Positions 7,522 through 15,194 are shown, counted from the first letter of the stretch. The stretch is DNA of 24,220 nucleotides from Furfurilactobacillus entadae (GCF_045862745.1 NZ_BQXN01000029.1:1-24220), one strand, 5' to 3'. Numbers and translations: made by a program. Notes: a model not told the origin generated them from the letters alone.

Positions 7522-8859
7522 ATGATGACTGATGTGAAGCACAGCGCCCTTAAAAAGGTGACCCGGCACATTTTGCCGTACTTGTTCGTAATTTACTTTA
7601 TTGCCTTCCTGGACCGAAGCAGCATCACCTACGCGTCGATTGGCGGATTGGATAAAGACCTTGGTTTGACTGCGGCCATTTATGGCTTTATTGCCGGGAT
7701 TTTCTTTATCGGTTACTTCTTGTTTGGAATTCCTGGCAACATGATGTTGGAAAAGATTGGCGCCCGGCGGTGGCTAGCCTTCATTCTTGTTTTCTGGGGT
7801 GCCATTACGCTGGCCACCGGGTTTGTGACTTCGATTTCGGCACTGGTTGTTTTGCGGTTCTTACTGGGAGTCTCTGAAGCTGGGCTGTTTCCGGGAATGA
7901 CCCTGTACATTACCTACTGGATTCGGAGTCGTGACCGGGCCCGGGCCATTGCAGCCTTCATGGTGGCACCGCCAGTTGCTAACGCCATTGGCGCACCGAT
8001 TGCAACGTGGATCATTACCCAGGTACACATGGCGTTTGGACTCGAAGGGTGGCGGTGGTTATTCATCATTATCGGGATTCCGGCCATTTTGATGGGTGTT
8101 TACACGGTGTTCTTCTTAGCAGATGTGCCGGCCTCAGCAAAGTGGTTAACAACGGATGAAAAGCAGTGGCTCATCACGGCATTGGCCGATGACGTGAAGC
8201 AAGAAGAAAAGAAGACAGTTATCAAGGCACCATTTGTTGATGCGTTTAAGGACGCTAAAATCTGGAAGATGACCGGAATCAACTTCTTTTACTGCATCGG
8301 GTTGTACGGGATTACCTTCTGGATGCCGCAAATGGTTAAATCACTGGCCGGTGGGTTAACCACGATGCAGGTCGGGTTAATCAGCGCAATTCCTTACCTA
8401 TTAGGGGCTGTTGCACTGGTTGTTAACGGCCAGTGGTCTGACAGAAGTGGTGAACGGGTTTGGCATACCGCCGGCGGTGCCTTGATTGGTGGGATTGGGT
8501 TCGTTGGCGCGGCGTTAACGACGGCGGTTCCCATTGTGTCAGTTGGGTTCATCTGTCTCTCAGCAATTGGTGTTTACGCTTACTCCGGACCGTACTGGGC
8601 CATTACGACCACGGTTGATCCACGGATTGCCGCAGTTGGGCTGGGCATCGTGAATGCCGTTGGTAACTTTGGTGGGTTCTTTGGCCCGTACGCCATTGGC
8701 TGGCTGAAGGGCGTTACCCACAGCACCACCACGGGCATGTACTTCTTGGCCGCTAGTTTGATTATTGCCGGTGTGTTTGTCCTTAGTTTACGGGCACACC
8801 ATTCCGAAGAATCGGCAACAACGAAGGTAACGACTGATTCTGCTGACCAGGTTAATTAG
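7522..8859 (+). CDS. MFS transporter, anion:cation symporter (ACS)-like family
   Basis: 445 residues with 12 predicted membrane helices. The first, ILPYLFVIYFIAFLDRSSIT, and the loop EKIGARRWL (2-3 loop motif) resemble the ACS family, which carries organic anions such as sugar acids, tartrate or hydroxyphenylacetate. A charged central loop around residues 190-220 (ALADDVKQEEKK) separates the halves. I place the start at 7522: GGAGA at 7510-7514 lies 7 bases upstream, whereas the longer frame from 7474 has no ribosome site and adds a non-membrane Lys/His tail. First gene of an operon with HIT and SDR genes. The substrate cannot be named. Confidence 0.88.
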   Translation: MMTDVKHSALKKVTRHILPYLFVIYFIAFLDRSSITYASIGGLDKDLGLTAAIYGFIAGIFFIGYFLFGIPGNMMLEKIGARRWLAFILVFWGAITLATGFVTSISALVVLRFLLGVSEAGLFPGMTLYITYWIRSRDRARAIAAFMVAPPVANAIGAPIATWIITQVHMAFGLEGWRWLFIIIGIPAILMGVYTVFFLADVPASAKWLTTDEKQWLITALADDVKQEEKKTVIKAPFVDAFKDAKIWKMTGINFFYCIGLYGITFWMPQMVKSLAGGLTTMQVGLISAIPYLLGAVALVVNGQWSDRSGERVWHTAGGALIGGIGFVGAALTTAVPIVSVGFICLSAIGVYAYSGPYWAITTTVDPRIAAVGLGIVNAVGNFGGFFGPYAIGWLKGVTHSTTTGMYFLAASLIIAGVFVLSLRAHHSEESATTKVTTDSADQVN

Positions 8860-8879
8860 TGAAAAGGAGATTATTCATT

Positions 8880-9311
8880 ATGGTTGAACGTTTTCAAAAG
8901 GATTGTATGTACTGTGCACACACGGAAAAACTTGCTCAAAACTACATTGAAATCGAATCACTGCATGTCGCAACGGTGTACCTTGCTCGTGATCAAACGC
9001 ACCGGGGCCGCATCGCCGTTGTGCTGAACTGGCACGTGGATGAACCGTTCCAATTGACCGATGTTGAACGCCACGAATTTTACGATGATGTGGCTCACGC
9101 CGCGGCCGCCGTTGATAAGGCGGTTCACCCGGGCAAAATCAACTACGGCACGTATGGTGACACGGTATCTCATTTACACGTTCACGTTGTGCCAAAGCAA
9201 CCGGAAGACGGTGACTGGAACGATGCGTTTGTGAATAACCCAAGTTCACCGAAGCACCTGAGTGACGCTGAGTATGATGCCATTATTGAAGACATTAAGG
9301 TAAACCTCTAA
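8880..9311 (+). CDS. HIT-family nucleotide hydrolase/transferase
   Basis: 143 residues. The histidine triad motif SHLHVHVVP sits at about residues 97-105; an early CMYC pair (about 8-11) may bind metal, as in some HIT proteins. HIT enzymes cleave nucleoside-phosphate bonds via a nucleotidyl-His intermediate. The ATG at 8880 follows AAAGGAGA; an earlier in-frame GTG at 8859 overlaps the transporter stop and would place the ribosome site inside the gene. Only 20 bp after the transporter, so co-transcribed. A HIT protein between a transporter and a dehydrogenase is an unusual placement; it may act on a nucleotide-linked intermediate. Confidence 0.9.
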   Translation: MVERFQKDCMYCAHTEKLAQNYIEIESLHVATVYLARDQTHRGRIAVVLNWHVDEPFQLTDVERHEFYDDVAHAAAAVDKAVHPGKINYGTYGDTVSHLHVHVVPKQPEDGDWNDAFVNNPSSPKHLSDAEYDAIIEDIKVNL

Positions 9312-9334
9312 ATTGAAAGGAACAGTGTTGAATT

Positions 9335-10075
9335 ATGACTGTTAAGGGAAAAGTTGTTGTGATTGCGGGAGCTTCATCAGGAATTGGGGCTGCGACCGCT
9401 AAGAAATTGGCTGCTCACGGGGCTAAACTCTTTATCGGTGCTCGGCGTGAAGATCTGCTGAAGGAACAGGCCGACGCCATTATTGCTGACGGCGGGCAGG
9501 CGGCCTATAAAGTGGTTGACGTAACAAACAAAGAATCCGTTTTGGCCTTTGTTAAAGCCGCGGTGGCTGAATACGGCCAAATCGACGTGATGTATAACAA
9601 TGCGGGGGTCATGCCAAACTCACCGTTGCGTGACCTTAAGGTGGCCGATTGGGAGCGGGCCTTCCAAATTAACGTGATGGGCGTGCTGTACGGGATTGCG
9701 GCGGCCTTGCCAATTATGAAGGAACAGGGGGTTGGCCACTTTATCGCAACCGATTCAAACGCTGGTCACGTGATCAATCCAAACGCTGCCATTTACTCTG
9801 GAACCAAATTTGCGTTGCGAGCCATCATGGACGCGTTACGCCAAGAAGAGGGCCCAAACATGATTCGATCAACGATTGTGTCACCTGGGAACGTCAATAC
9901 GTCCTTATGGAAAACGGTTGGTGATCCTGAATTACAGAAGAAGGCACGGGCTCGTGAAGAAAGCATCGGACTAGCACCAGAAGATTTGGCAAACGCAGTG
10001 TTGTACGCCATTGATCAACCAGAAAATGTTGGGATTGACGAAATCTTGTTGCGGCCAACAGTTCAAGAAAACTAG
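9335..10075 (+). CDS. Short-chain dehydrogenase/reductase (SDR)
   Basis: 246 residues, classical SDR. The cofactor loop is AGASSGIG at about residues 11-18; NNAGV lies near 87-91; a Ser in ATDSNAG fills the catalytic serine strand; and YSGTK (about 153-157) is the catalytic Tyr-Lys. An Arg after the second strand (GARRED) suggests NADP(H). Third gene of the operon with the MFS transporter and HIT protein, 23 bp after the HIT gene. The likely job is oxidation or reduction of an alcohol/ketone group in whatever the transporter brings in. Substrate unknown; SDR specificity cannot be read from sequence. Confidence 0.92.
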   Translation: MTVKGKVVVIAGASSGIGAATAKKLAAHGAKLFIGARREDLLKEQADAIIADGGQAAYKVVDVTNKESVLAFVKAAVAEYGQIDVMYNNAGVMPNSPLRDLKVADWERAFQINVMGVLYGIAAALPIMKEQGVGHFIATDSNAGHVINPNAAIYSGTKFALRAIMDALRQEEGPNMIRSTIVSPGNVNTSLWKTVGDPELQKKARAREESIGLAPEDLANAVLYAIDQPENVGIDEILLRPTVQEN

Positions 10076-10088
10076 TTTAAGACCATAG

Positions 10089-10125
10089 AAAAACGCTTAT
10101 GGATTTTTTTTCCATAAGCGTTTTT
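10089..10125. terminator. Bidirectional terminator after the SDR gene
   Basis: AAAAACGCTTATGGA and TCCATAAGCGTTTTT, a 15-bp perfect stem with a T7 loop, A-run on the left and T-run on the right. Serves both the SDR operon and the convergent kinase gene. Confidence 0.93.
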
Positions 10126-10138
10126 AGTGTTTACTAAG

Positions 10139-10774
10139 TTAGTTGCGGATGGCAGCTAAGTGGTCGTCGATGTCGGCGAGGACTTCTTTGACGTTCTTAG
10201 GGTCTTCCAAATCATACTTTTGTAAGTCGATCTTCATTTTTGGTGAGGCGTCATATTCGCTGTACCATGTCCGGTAAGCAGACCACATCTTGTAGTAGTA
10301 ATCACGCAGGGATGGATCATCATCGAATTGTTCGTAGTCCCGACCACGCTTTTTGATCCGGTAAAGGATTGTTTCGAAGTCTGTCTCAGAATACACCATC
10401 AAATCTGGGGCCTTCTTTGGCAATTCTTGCAATTCGTTCATCATGTTATCCAGAAGGTTCAGATAAACTTCTAACTCGGTGTTAGAAATGTTTCCCTCTT
10501 TGTTATTTTCCCGTGTGAACAAAGCATCTTCGTAAATGGAACGATCGAGCACGTTATTATCATCTGCCAACGCCTTTTTGATCATTGAAAACCGCTTGTT
10601 CAAAAAGAAAATTTGCAACAGGAAACCATATTGTTTAGGATCCCGATAGTAAAGGGGTAAAACTGGATTGTCACCAACGGGTTCGAAGAACGCCTTGGTA
10701 TCTAAGTGGTCTGCGATTAAACCTGTAAGGGTGGTTTTCCCAACCCCAATCATGCCTGCGGTAATTATCACCAT
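10139..10774 (-). CDS. Deoxynucleoside kinase (dNK/dGK-dAK type)
   Basis: 211 residues. P-loop at the N-terminus, GMIGVGKTT (about 7-15); the DRS motif with following acid, LDRSIYEDALF (about 76-86), which contacts the sugar and catalytic centre; and a basic lid segment RIKKRGRDYEQF (about 138-149). Phosphorylates salvaged deoxynucleosides to monophosphates using ATP. Lactobacilli are known to carry related deoxyadenosine/deoxyguanosine kinases; which base is used here cannot be told. Good ribosome site (GAGGAG) before the ATG. Convergent with the SDR operon through a shared terminator; single-gene unit downstream of mscL. Confidence 0.88.
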   Translation of the reverse strand: MVIITAGMIGVGKTTLTGLIADHLDTKAFFEPVGDNPVLPLYYRDPKQYGFLLQIFFLNKRFSMIKKALADDNNVLDRSIYEDALFTRENNKEGNISNTELEVYLNLLDNMMNELQELPKKAPDLMVYSETDFETILYRIKKRGRDYEQFDDDPSLRDYYYKMWSAYRTWYSEYDASPKMKIDLQKYDLEDPKNVKEVLADIDDHLAAIRN

Positions 10775-10876
10775 AATATCTCCTCGTTCAAAGTTTTAAA
10801 TGCTACGTTACATCTTACAACATTTTGGCAGGCGATGGGGGACTGATTGTAGACAAGTTATGTGGTTGTAAGCACC

Positions 10877-10907
10877 AAAAAGCGGCGGACAAGTTCTGCC
10901 CGTCGCT
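10877..10907 (-). terminator. Terminator after mscL
   Basis: On the minus strand, AGCGACGG pairs with CCGCCGCT (one G-U) around a short loop, followed by five T. Lies 16 bp past the mscL stop. Shorter tail than the other terminators here. Confidence 0.6.
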
Positions 10908-10922
10908 AATGAAAATAAATGA

Positions 10923-11348
10923 TTATTTATCTGTGGTGGTCGTTGGTTCTTGGGCTGTTGATGAAGCCGGTTTCACTGGGTGACCGTTTGCAATGCGGAG
11001 CTCGTCACGAATTTCTGTCAGCAGTAAATCGGTCTTGGCGTCCGCCTTTTCTGTCTCCGTTTTTGGCATGAGCTTGTTAATGGCTTTGACCAATAGAAAG
11101 ACAACAAAGGCGATGATGAGGAAGTTGATGACTGCATTAATGAAACTTCCCAACTTGAAACTTGCACCGCCAGCCTTAACGATCCAATTAGAAAAATCAA
11201 TACCCCCAGTAAAGATACCTAGTAGTGGGTTAATTAATGTGTTGACCAGCGCGGTCACAATTCCTGTGAACGCGGATCCGATAATCACACCAACGGCTAA
11301 ATCAATAACGTTTCCACGTGAGATGAACGTTTTAAACTCTTTCCACAT
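10923..11348 (-). CDS. mscL: Large-conductance mechanosensitive channel MscL
   Basis: 141 residues. Amphipathic N-terminus (MWKEFKTFISRGNVIDLAVGVIIGSAF) running into the pore helix, a periplasmic loop, a second helix (INAVINFLIIAFVVFLLVK) and a cytoplasmic charged helix. Forms a homopentameric membrane pore that opens under tension to release solutes on hypo-osmotic shock. The order and length match the family. The tail (residues 125-141) is Thr/Pro/Ala-rich, a little longer than average. Ribosome site AAGGGGG before the ATG. Transcribed alone. Confidence 0.95.
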   Translation of the reverse strand: MWKEFKTFISRGNVIDLAVGVIIGSAFTGIVTALVNTLINPLLGIFTGGIDFSNWIVKAGGASFKLGSFINAVINFLIIAFVVFLLVKAINKLMPKTETEKADAKTDLLLTEIRDELRIANGHPVKPASSTAQEPTTTTDK

Positions 11349-11469
11349 AATGGAACCCCCTTTGAAAGTTTAGTAGATTAGGCATCTTCAATTTTACCAT
11401 GTTTAATTTTAGGAGTGAAAAAAGGTGGCTTTTAATTAATTATCTGAATTGTCGAAATCGGTTACATGA

Positions 11470-11498
11470 TTGTCAAAGCTGGATTTTTTCGGTATGCT
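11470..11498 (+). promoter_or_regulatory. Sigma-A-type promoter of the HAD phosphatase gene
   Basis: TTGTCA (11470-11475), 17-bp spacer, TATGCT (11493-11498). Lies 28 bp before the GTG start. Confidence 0.7.
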
Positions 11499-11525
11499 GA
11501 ACGTAACAAGTGAGGAGTGGGTGCG

Positions 11526-12368
11526 GTGATTAAATTAATTGCGAGCGACTTAGACGAAACGTTGTTGAATACAGATGGAACCCTCGGTCAAAAGAACATT
11601 GAGGCCATTAAACGGGCCAGTGCGGCTGGGGTTTACTTTGTTCCAAACTCTGGGCGTGGGTACGCGTCGTTTGAAGATAACCTTCGTGATTTGGGGCTGG
11701 CCCAACAGGCGGGTCAATATAAGATTTCTTATAACGGTGCGGCAATTTTGGAGAACAAGGATGATCATGTCCTGGCGACAAATGGCCTGCCGTTTGCGTT
11801 GGCGAAGGGCGTCTTTGATACCGGGCGGACGTTTGATGACGTGAGTTGCCACGTTTACTTACTGGATGAGCTGTTTATTTATCACCAAACACCAACGGAT
11901 GCAGCGTACATGGCCTCTCGGCAAGTGCCGTTTGAAAAAATGGAAACACCGGATCTCGATTTTATTAAGGAACGGCCGATCATGAAAGTGATCTTTGAAA
12001 CGCCGGATGTGGCACGGCAACATGAACTGGCCGATAAAGTGATGGCGAGTTACGGCGATGAGGTGGACGTGACGTTTTCTTCAGGCCGCTACATTGAGTT
12101 TAATCGTAAGGGCATTAATAAGGGGCGCGCATTACTGCAATTGGCTGATTTGCTTGGAATCGATCACGCCGAGACCATGGCCGTTGGGGATAACTTTAAT
12201 GATTTACCAATGATTGAGGCTGCTGGTGTTGGTGTTGCCGTGGCAAACGCGGTGCCCGAAGTTGCCGCAAAGGCAGATGTCCAGACGGTGGCGACTAATT
12301 ATGATGGCGCACTAGCCGAACTGATTGATCAGTATGTATTTGGAAAGGATGTTAATGGCAACAATTGA
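11526..12368 (+). CDS. Cof-type HAD-IIB family phosphatase
   Basis: 280 residues. HAD motif I is at the very start (IASDLDETLLN), with nucleophile and acid/base Asp; motif II is in FVPNSGRG; a Lys lies in FNRKGINKGRAL; and motif IV is GDNFNDLPMI. A C2B cap domain fills the middle. This family dephosphorylates sugar phosphates, PLP, FMN precursors and similar; the substrate is not predictable. I chose the GTG at 11526 because GAGGAG (11512-11517) lies 8 bases upstream; the GTG at 11517 would overlap that site. The 3' end overlaps the next gene by 14 bp, so the two are translationally coupled. Confidence 0.88.
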   Translation: MIKLIASDLDETLLNTDGTLGQKNIEAIKRASAAGVYFVPNSGRGYASFEDNLRDLGLAQQAGQYKISYNGAAILENKDDHVLATNGLPFALAKGVFDTGRTFDDVSCHVYLLDELFIYHQTPTDAAYMASRQVPFEKMETPDLDFIKERPIMKVIFETPDVARQHELADKVMASYGDEVDVTFSSGRYIEFNRKGINKGRALLQLADLLGIDHAETMAVGDNFNDLPMIEAAGVGVAVANAVPEVAAKADVQTVATNYDGALAELIDQYVFGKDVNGNN

Positions 12369-12963
12369 TGAGCAGCTGGATCGTGCACAGGCACGCCAGC
12401 AACTGATTGCGGTATACAACTTTGTGGATGAAGAGACGTTTTCCGTTGGCTATGTGCTTCAGCAGGATGAGACCCATGTGTTACTGAAGGTGATTGATCC
12501 CAATGGGTCCATTAATGGCTTACAGTTGATTAGTAAAGCGTTTATTGACCGGGTCGTAATGCGATCGGATTATTTGCGGAGTAGCGAGGTGTGGCAGCAT
12601 GTGGCTGAAACAAACGGCTATGCTGATCCATGGCATTTAGCGACAACGCAGCAACACTTAACGTTAACACCGACTAAACTGATGACATCGCTGTTACGAG
12701 ACGCCTTGCAGCAAAAGCTCATCGTTAACCTCGGCACGATTCGTCAGTTAGAAGATGCCGAGGTGGAGGATGCCAGTTTTACCGGCTTTGTTGGCGATTA
12801 TGTAGGTGAGGTGGTTGCACTAAACTACTTGGATCCGTGGAATTTAACGGATGCCTGGCAAATTGACATTGAGGTTTCTGCCATTAGTTATGTCCGCGTT
12901 GGTGCCGGTGAATGTGTCAAAATGCAGGCGCTAATGGAGCAATACACAGATGAAACGTTTTAA
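12355..12963 (+). CDS. Unknown protein coupled to the HAD phosphatase
   Basis: 202 residues, soluble, acidic, not recognised. It starts at ATG 12355 inside the end of the phosphatase gene, with GGAAAGGA (12342-12349) 5 bases upstream; the longer in-frame start at 12325 lacks a ribosome site. The protein seems to have two beta-rich parts, each with a strand followed by a bulky turn: FSVGYVLQQDETHVLLKVID near the start and GDYVGEVVALNYLDPWN near the end, joined by a helical linker. This could be two SH3-like barrels, but I cannot support a fold. Overlap with the HAD gene suggests a joint function or matched expression. Confidence 0.75.
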   Translation: MATIDEQLDRAQARQQLIAVYNFVDEETFSVGYVLQQDETHVLLKVIDPNGSINGLQLISKAFIDRVVMRSDYLRSSEVWQHVAETNGYADPWHLATTQQHLTLTPTKLMTSLLRDALQQKLIVNLGTIRQLEDAEVEDASFTGFVGDYVGEVVALNYLDPWNLTDAWQIDIEVSAISYVRVGAGECVKMQALMEQYTDETF

Positions 12964-13029
12964 TGATTTCATTTAGTTAACCCGCGTTGTTTATTTGATA
13001 AAAATTCCGATTAAAACTAGAAAAAAGGC

Positions 13030-13058
13030 TTGCCGCCGGGCGTGAGTTCGTGTAAACT
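13030..13058 (+). promoter_or_regulatory. Promoter of tRNA-Leu
   Basis: TTGCCG (13030-13035), 17-bp spacer, TAAACT (13053-13058) with an extended TG just before it. The spacer is G+C-rich. The tRNA begins 30 bp after the -10. Confidence 0.7.
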
Positions 13059-13087
13059 TATACTTTGTTGAGAGATTACATCAACAT

Positions 13088-13171
13088 GCCCCTGTGGCGG
13101 AATTGGCAGACGCGCAGCGTTCAGGTCGCTGTTCACCTTGGTGAGTACTGGTTCGAATCCAGCCAGGGGCA
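13088..13171 (+). tRNA. tRNA-Leu (anticodon CAG)
   Basis: Class II tRNA with a long variable arm. Acceptor arms GCCCCTG and CAGGGGC pair fully; anticodon stem CAGCG/CGCTG holds loop TTCAGGT, reading CAG (codon CUG); variable arm CACC TT GGTG; T-arm CTGG/CCAG around TTCGAAT. CCA is not encoded. The 3' end borders the integrase-bearing region and is the probable phage attachment site. Confidence 0.95.
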
Positions 13172-13172
13172 C
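13150..13172 (+). other. Probable attL core at the tRNA-Leu 3' end
   Basis: Inferred. Tyrosine integrases of temperate phages often recombine in the T-arm and 3' half of tRNA genes, and the integrase gene here points toward this tRNA with nothing else between. The matching attR is not in the window, so the exact core is unknown. Confidence 0.45.
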
Positions 13173-13197
13173 TCGGAGCTCCATTACGAATCATTGA

Positions 13198-13247
13198 AAT
13201 ATCGCTTCTAACGTTGATATGACGGCGTTTAGAAGCGATATTTTTTT
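13198..13247 (+). terminator. Terminator downstream of tRNA-Leu
   Basis: AATATCGCTTCTAACG (13198-13213) pairs with CGTTTAGAAGCGATATT (13226-13242, one bulged T), followed by a T7 run. Ends the tRNA transcript and lies on the prophage side of the tRNA. Confidence 0.85.
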
Positions 13248-13315
13248 GCTGTTTTTTTCATAGAATTTCATGAAATTTCACGAAATTGAGAGCATTTTGA
13301 GAGCAAAATTGTTTA

Positions 13316-13344
13316 CTGCGAGCAAAGTTGGTGGTTGCTCGCAG
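13316..13344. repeat. 10-bp inverted repeat directly after the integrase stop codon
   Basis: CTGCGAGCAA (13316-13325) and TTGCTCGCAG (13335-13344), perfect, loop of 9. It begins at the base after the integrase stop. No T-run follows, so it is a weak terminator or an mRNA-stabilising hairpin, or an integrase/attP structure. Nearby at 13264-13310 are short AT-rich repeats (TTTCATGAAATTTCACGAAATT and twice GAGAGCA) that may be integrase arm sites. Confidence 0.6.
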
Positions 13345-14490
13345 CTAATTAATGCTGCTTCGATTAAGTCCACGATCAATGAATTTTGTCCGTGAAAAGG
13401 CAGCACTCACTTTTTGGTTTTGCTGTGCCTTAAACTCTTGTTGTAAATGTGAGTAGATGTTCAGGGTGGTAGTAAAGTTCTTATGGCCTAACCGCTCACT
13501 GATCTCATAGATCGAAACATCTTGTGAGAGCAAGTAACTGGCGTGAGTATGGCGGAGGGCATGAAAGGTTACTTCTTTGATGTGTAGTTTCTGACATGCA
13601 GATTTTAAGACCTTGTTAACGCCATTGTTTGAGGGCACTACGCCGTTCTCATTTACGAACAGTAACTTATTCGGGTTATGAATTTCTAGTGCTTGTTGGG
13701 CCTGAAAGAGGGCGGTGAGACGGGTAGATAGCTCATCATTGATACTAATCGTCCGACGTGACTGAACATTCTTAGTTGGCTTAAAACCATGGGTTGTCCA
13801 GTCATACGTGTTCTCTACTTGAAGTGTTTGATTAATAACGTCGAAGTCCTGCTCTTGTAAACCGGCCACTTCAGCAATGCGCATTCCTGTGAAAAGGGCA
13901 GTGAGGATCATCGCATAACTGGGCGCTTCAGGAGTGATTTTTGTTTCACTATAGTTGATGAGCTTCCACATCGAAGCCCCATCAAGATACTTCAATGCTT
14001 TATCTTTCCCATCGTTACCCGTAATTGAAGTGTGCGCTGTAAAATCACGCTTTAGTAGACCATCATCCATTGCCGATCGTATTGCCATCTTGACGTGAGT
14101 ATCAACTTTCATGCTGCTCTCACGACTGTGTGTTGCGCCAAATTCGTTGAGAAACTGTTGATAACCGCTACGTTTGATGGCAACGAGCTTGGTCCGGCCA
14201 AAGTTTTCTTTAATAATGCGTTGTGTGTTTCGATACCATTGTTGAGTGGCTGGGGCGATTTTCGATTCTTCATAAGTTTCGTACCACTCCATGAAGTAAT
14301 CATAAAAGGATTGTTTGCTTTCAACAATCCCGTCATCAACGAGTTTTTGTTGATCCATCTGTTCAGCCCACCGTTGAGCCTCGATTTTACTAGGAAATGT
14401 TTTTGCCTTAGCTTTACGTTCACCGTTACGAGCATAGTAGAATGCCCGTGCTTGATATTTACCATTACTTCGTTTTGTAATTGATGCCAT
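13345..14490 (-). CDS. int: Phage tyrosine integrase
   Basis: 381 residues. The N-terminal about 60 residues resemble the AP2-like arm-binding domain of Tn916/phage integrases (ITKRSNGKYQARAFYYARNG); a SAM-like core-binding domain follows (about 65-165) and then the catalytic domain. Catalytic residues visible: Arg in LFTGMRIAEVAGL, His-x-x-Arg in HALRHTHASYLL, His in RLGHKNFTTTLNIYSHL, where the Tyr is the nucleophile. Ribosome site GGAGATT before the ATG. It catalyses site-specific integration and excision of the prophage, probably at the adjacent tRNA-Leu. The gene points toward the tRNA, the usual left-end arrangement. Confidence 0.95.
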   Translation of the reverse strand: MASITKRSNGKYQARAFYYARNGERKAKAKTFPSKIEAQRWAEQMDQQKLVDDGIVESKQSFYDYFMEWYETYEESKIAPATQQWYRNTQRIIKENFGRTKLVAIKRSGYQQFLNEFGATHSRESSMKVDTHVKMAIRSAMDDGLLKRDFTAHTSITGNDGKDKALKYLDGASMWKLINYSETKITPEAPSYAMILTALFTGMRIAEVAGLQEQDFDVINQTLQVENTYDWTTHGFKPTKNVQSRRTISINDELSTRLTALFQAQQALEIHNPNKLLFVNENGVVPSNNGVNKVLKSACQKLHIKEVTFHALRHTHASYLLSQDVSIYEISERLGHKNFTTTLNIYSHLQQEFKAQQNQKVSAAFSRTKFIDRGLNRSSIN

Positions 14491-14539
14491 GTTAATCTCC
14501 TTGTTTGCCTGGGCGGGTCAAATATCGGAGAAAATTAAT

Positions 14540-14568
14540 TTGTCGTATCACCTTCTTTCAAGTAAAAT
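14540..14568 (+). promoter_or_regulatory. Plus-strand promoter upstream of the small RNA candidate
   Basis: TTGTCG (14540-14545), 17-bp spacer, TAAAAT (14563-14568): five of six matches in each box to the consensus boxes as I count. It faces into the 3' end of the nuclease gene, where no plus-strand reading frame exists. Confidence 0.6.
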
Positions 14569-14574
14569 AGTATT

Positions 14575-14653
14575 CGAAAAGCGCACGTGGATAACGTGTC
14601 TTTATAGGTAGCACACTCTCAAAACTTGGTAGGGGATGAGGGTGTGCTTTTTT
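14575..14653 (+). ncRNA. Candidate small RNA between integrase and PIN nuclease
   Basis: A unit of about 79 nt predicted from a spaced promoter at 14540-14568 and a terminator at 14610-14653. It holds a 5' hairpin (CACGT-GGATA-ACGTG, about 14584-14598) and a 3' terminator hairpin, and its last bases run antisense into the stop codon of the PIN gene on the other strand. No open frame of note. It could be an antisense regulator or RNA partner of the nuclease operon, or only an insulator with a chance promoter. Prediction only. Confidence 0.4.
14610..14653 (+). terminator. Plus-strand hairpin terminator at the PIN gene 3' end
   Basis: AGCACACTCTC (14610-14620) pairs with GAGGGTGTGCT (14638-14648) with one G-U, loop 17, followed by T6. 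The T-run is on the plus strand, opposite to the nuclease operon. Confidence 0.7.
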
Positions 14654-15194
14654 ATTGTCTACCTGCGAACCACACATCATTTACTGTAAGTGGAGAACGG
14701 TAATCTTTGTCATCTGTAAGAATGCATAAATTATTATCTAAAGCGGTTTGAATGATGAGCTTATCATTAAAGTCCAATTCGGGAGTCTCTCGCAGAGCTA
14801 ATTCAGGAAGTGATTCGTTTCTCATGATTGAATTGGCGTTCCCTAAGATATCTTCGTTAGCCTGCTCTACAGTTATCTTATAAAAGTTAAGAAAGTTTTC
14901 GGTTTTTTTGAATTCTCCTTTAAATGAAAACTCATGAGCCTGTTTATGGTGCTTTTTTAAATAAGCCTTCCAAGCTGAACGCGTTGATGTGTTTATATAT
15001 TCTGAAATAATTTCGGAGCATACAAATAATGGGACGTCTTGTCGTAAGAAAAAATCGAATATTCTTGAATACCCAGGATCATTTTTAGATTGCCATATGT
15101 TAAAAAGAAAAAGCCAAACATTTGTATCGAGTAATACACCATCAAAATTTTTAATGTCAAAGGGTTCTTCAAAAAAATCGTAAGCCTTGGTCAT
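14652..15194 (-). CDS. PIN-domain nuclease
   Basis: 180 residues. PIN fold signatures in order: Asp23 in GVLLDTNVWLF, Glu61/Glu65 in VCSEIISEYIN, Asp141/Asp144 in PELDFNDKLIIQTALD, and Asp161/Asp162 in CILTDDKDY. These form the usual acidic metal site of PIN ribonucleases such as VapC, which cut tRNA or rRNA. At 180 residues it is longer than a typical VapC (about 130), with a helical insert at about 75-130. Last gene of a three-gene operon: its ATG shares one base with the stop of the STAS-like gene, so translation is coupled. No VapB-like antitoxin is present; the upstream STAS and ATPase proteins are the likely controllers. Visibly more AT-rich than the chromosomal genes to the left. Confidence 0.85.
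   Translation of the reverse strand: MTKAYDFFEEPFDIKNFDGVLLDTNVWLFLFNIWQSKNDPGYSRIFDFFLRQDVPLFVCSEIISEYINTSTRSAWKAYLKKHHKQAHEFSFKGEFKKTENFLNFYKITVEQANEDILGNANSIMRNESLPELALRETPELDFNDKLIIQTALDNNLCILTDDKDYRSPLTVNDVWFAGRQ

Noticed and set aside
10993..11373. Plus-strand frame of 126 codons opposite mscL
   Set aside because: Antisense to mscL, no ribosome site, composition explained by the mscL coding strand.
13250..13310. CRISPR-like short repeats near the integrase
   Set aside because: Repeats are short, AT-rich and irregular, without spacers of constant length.
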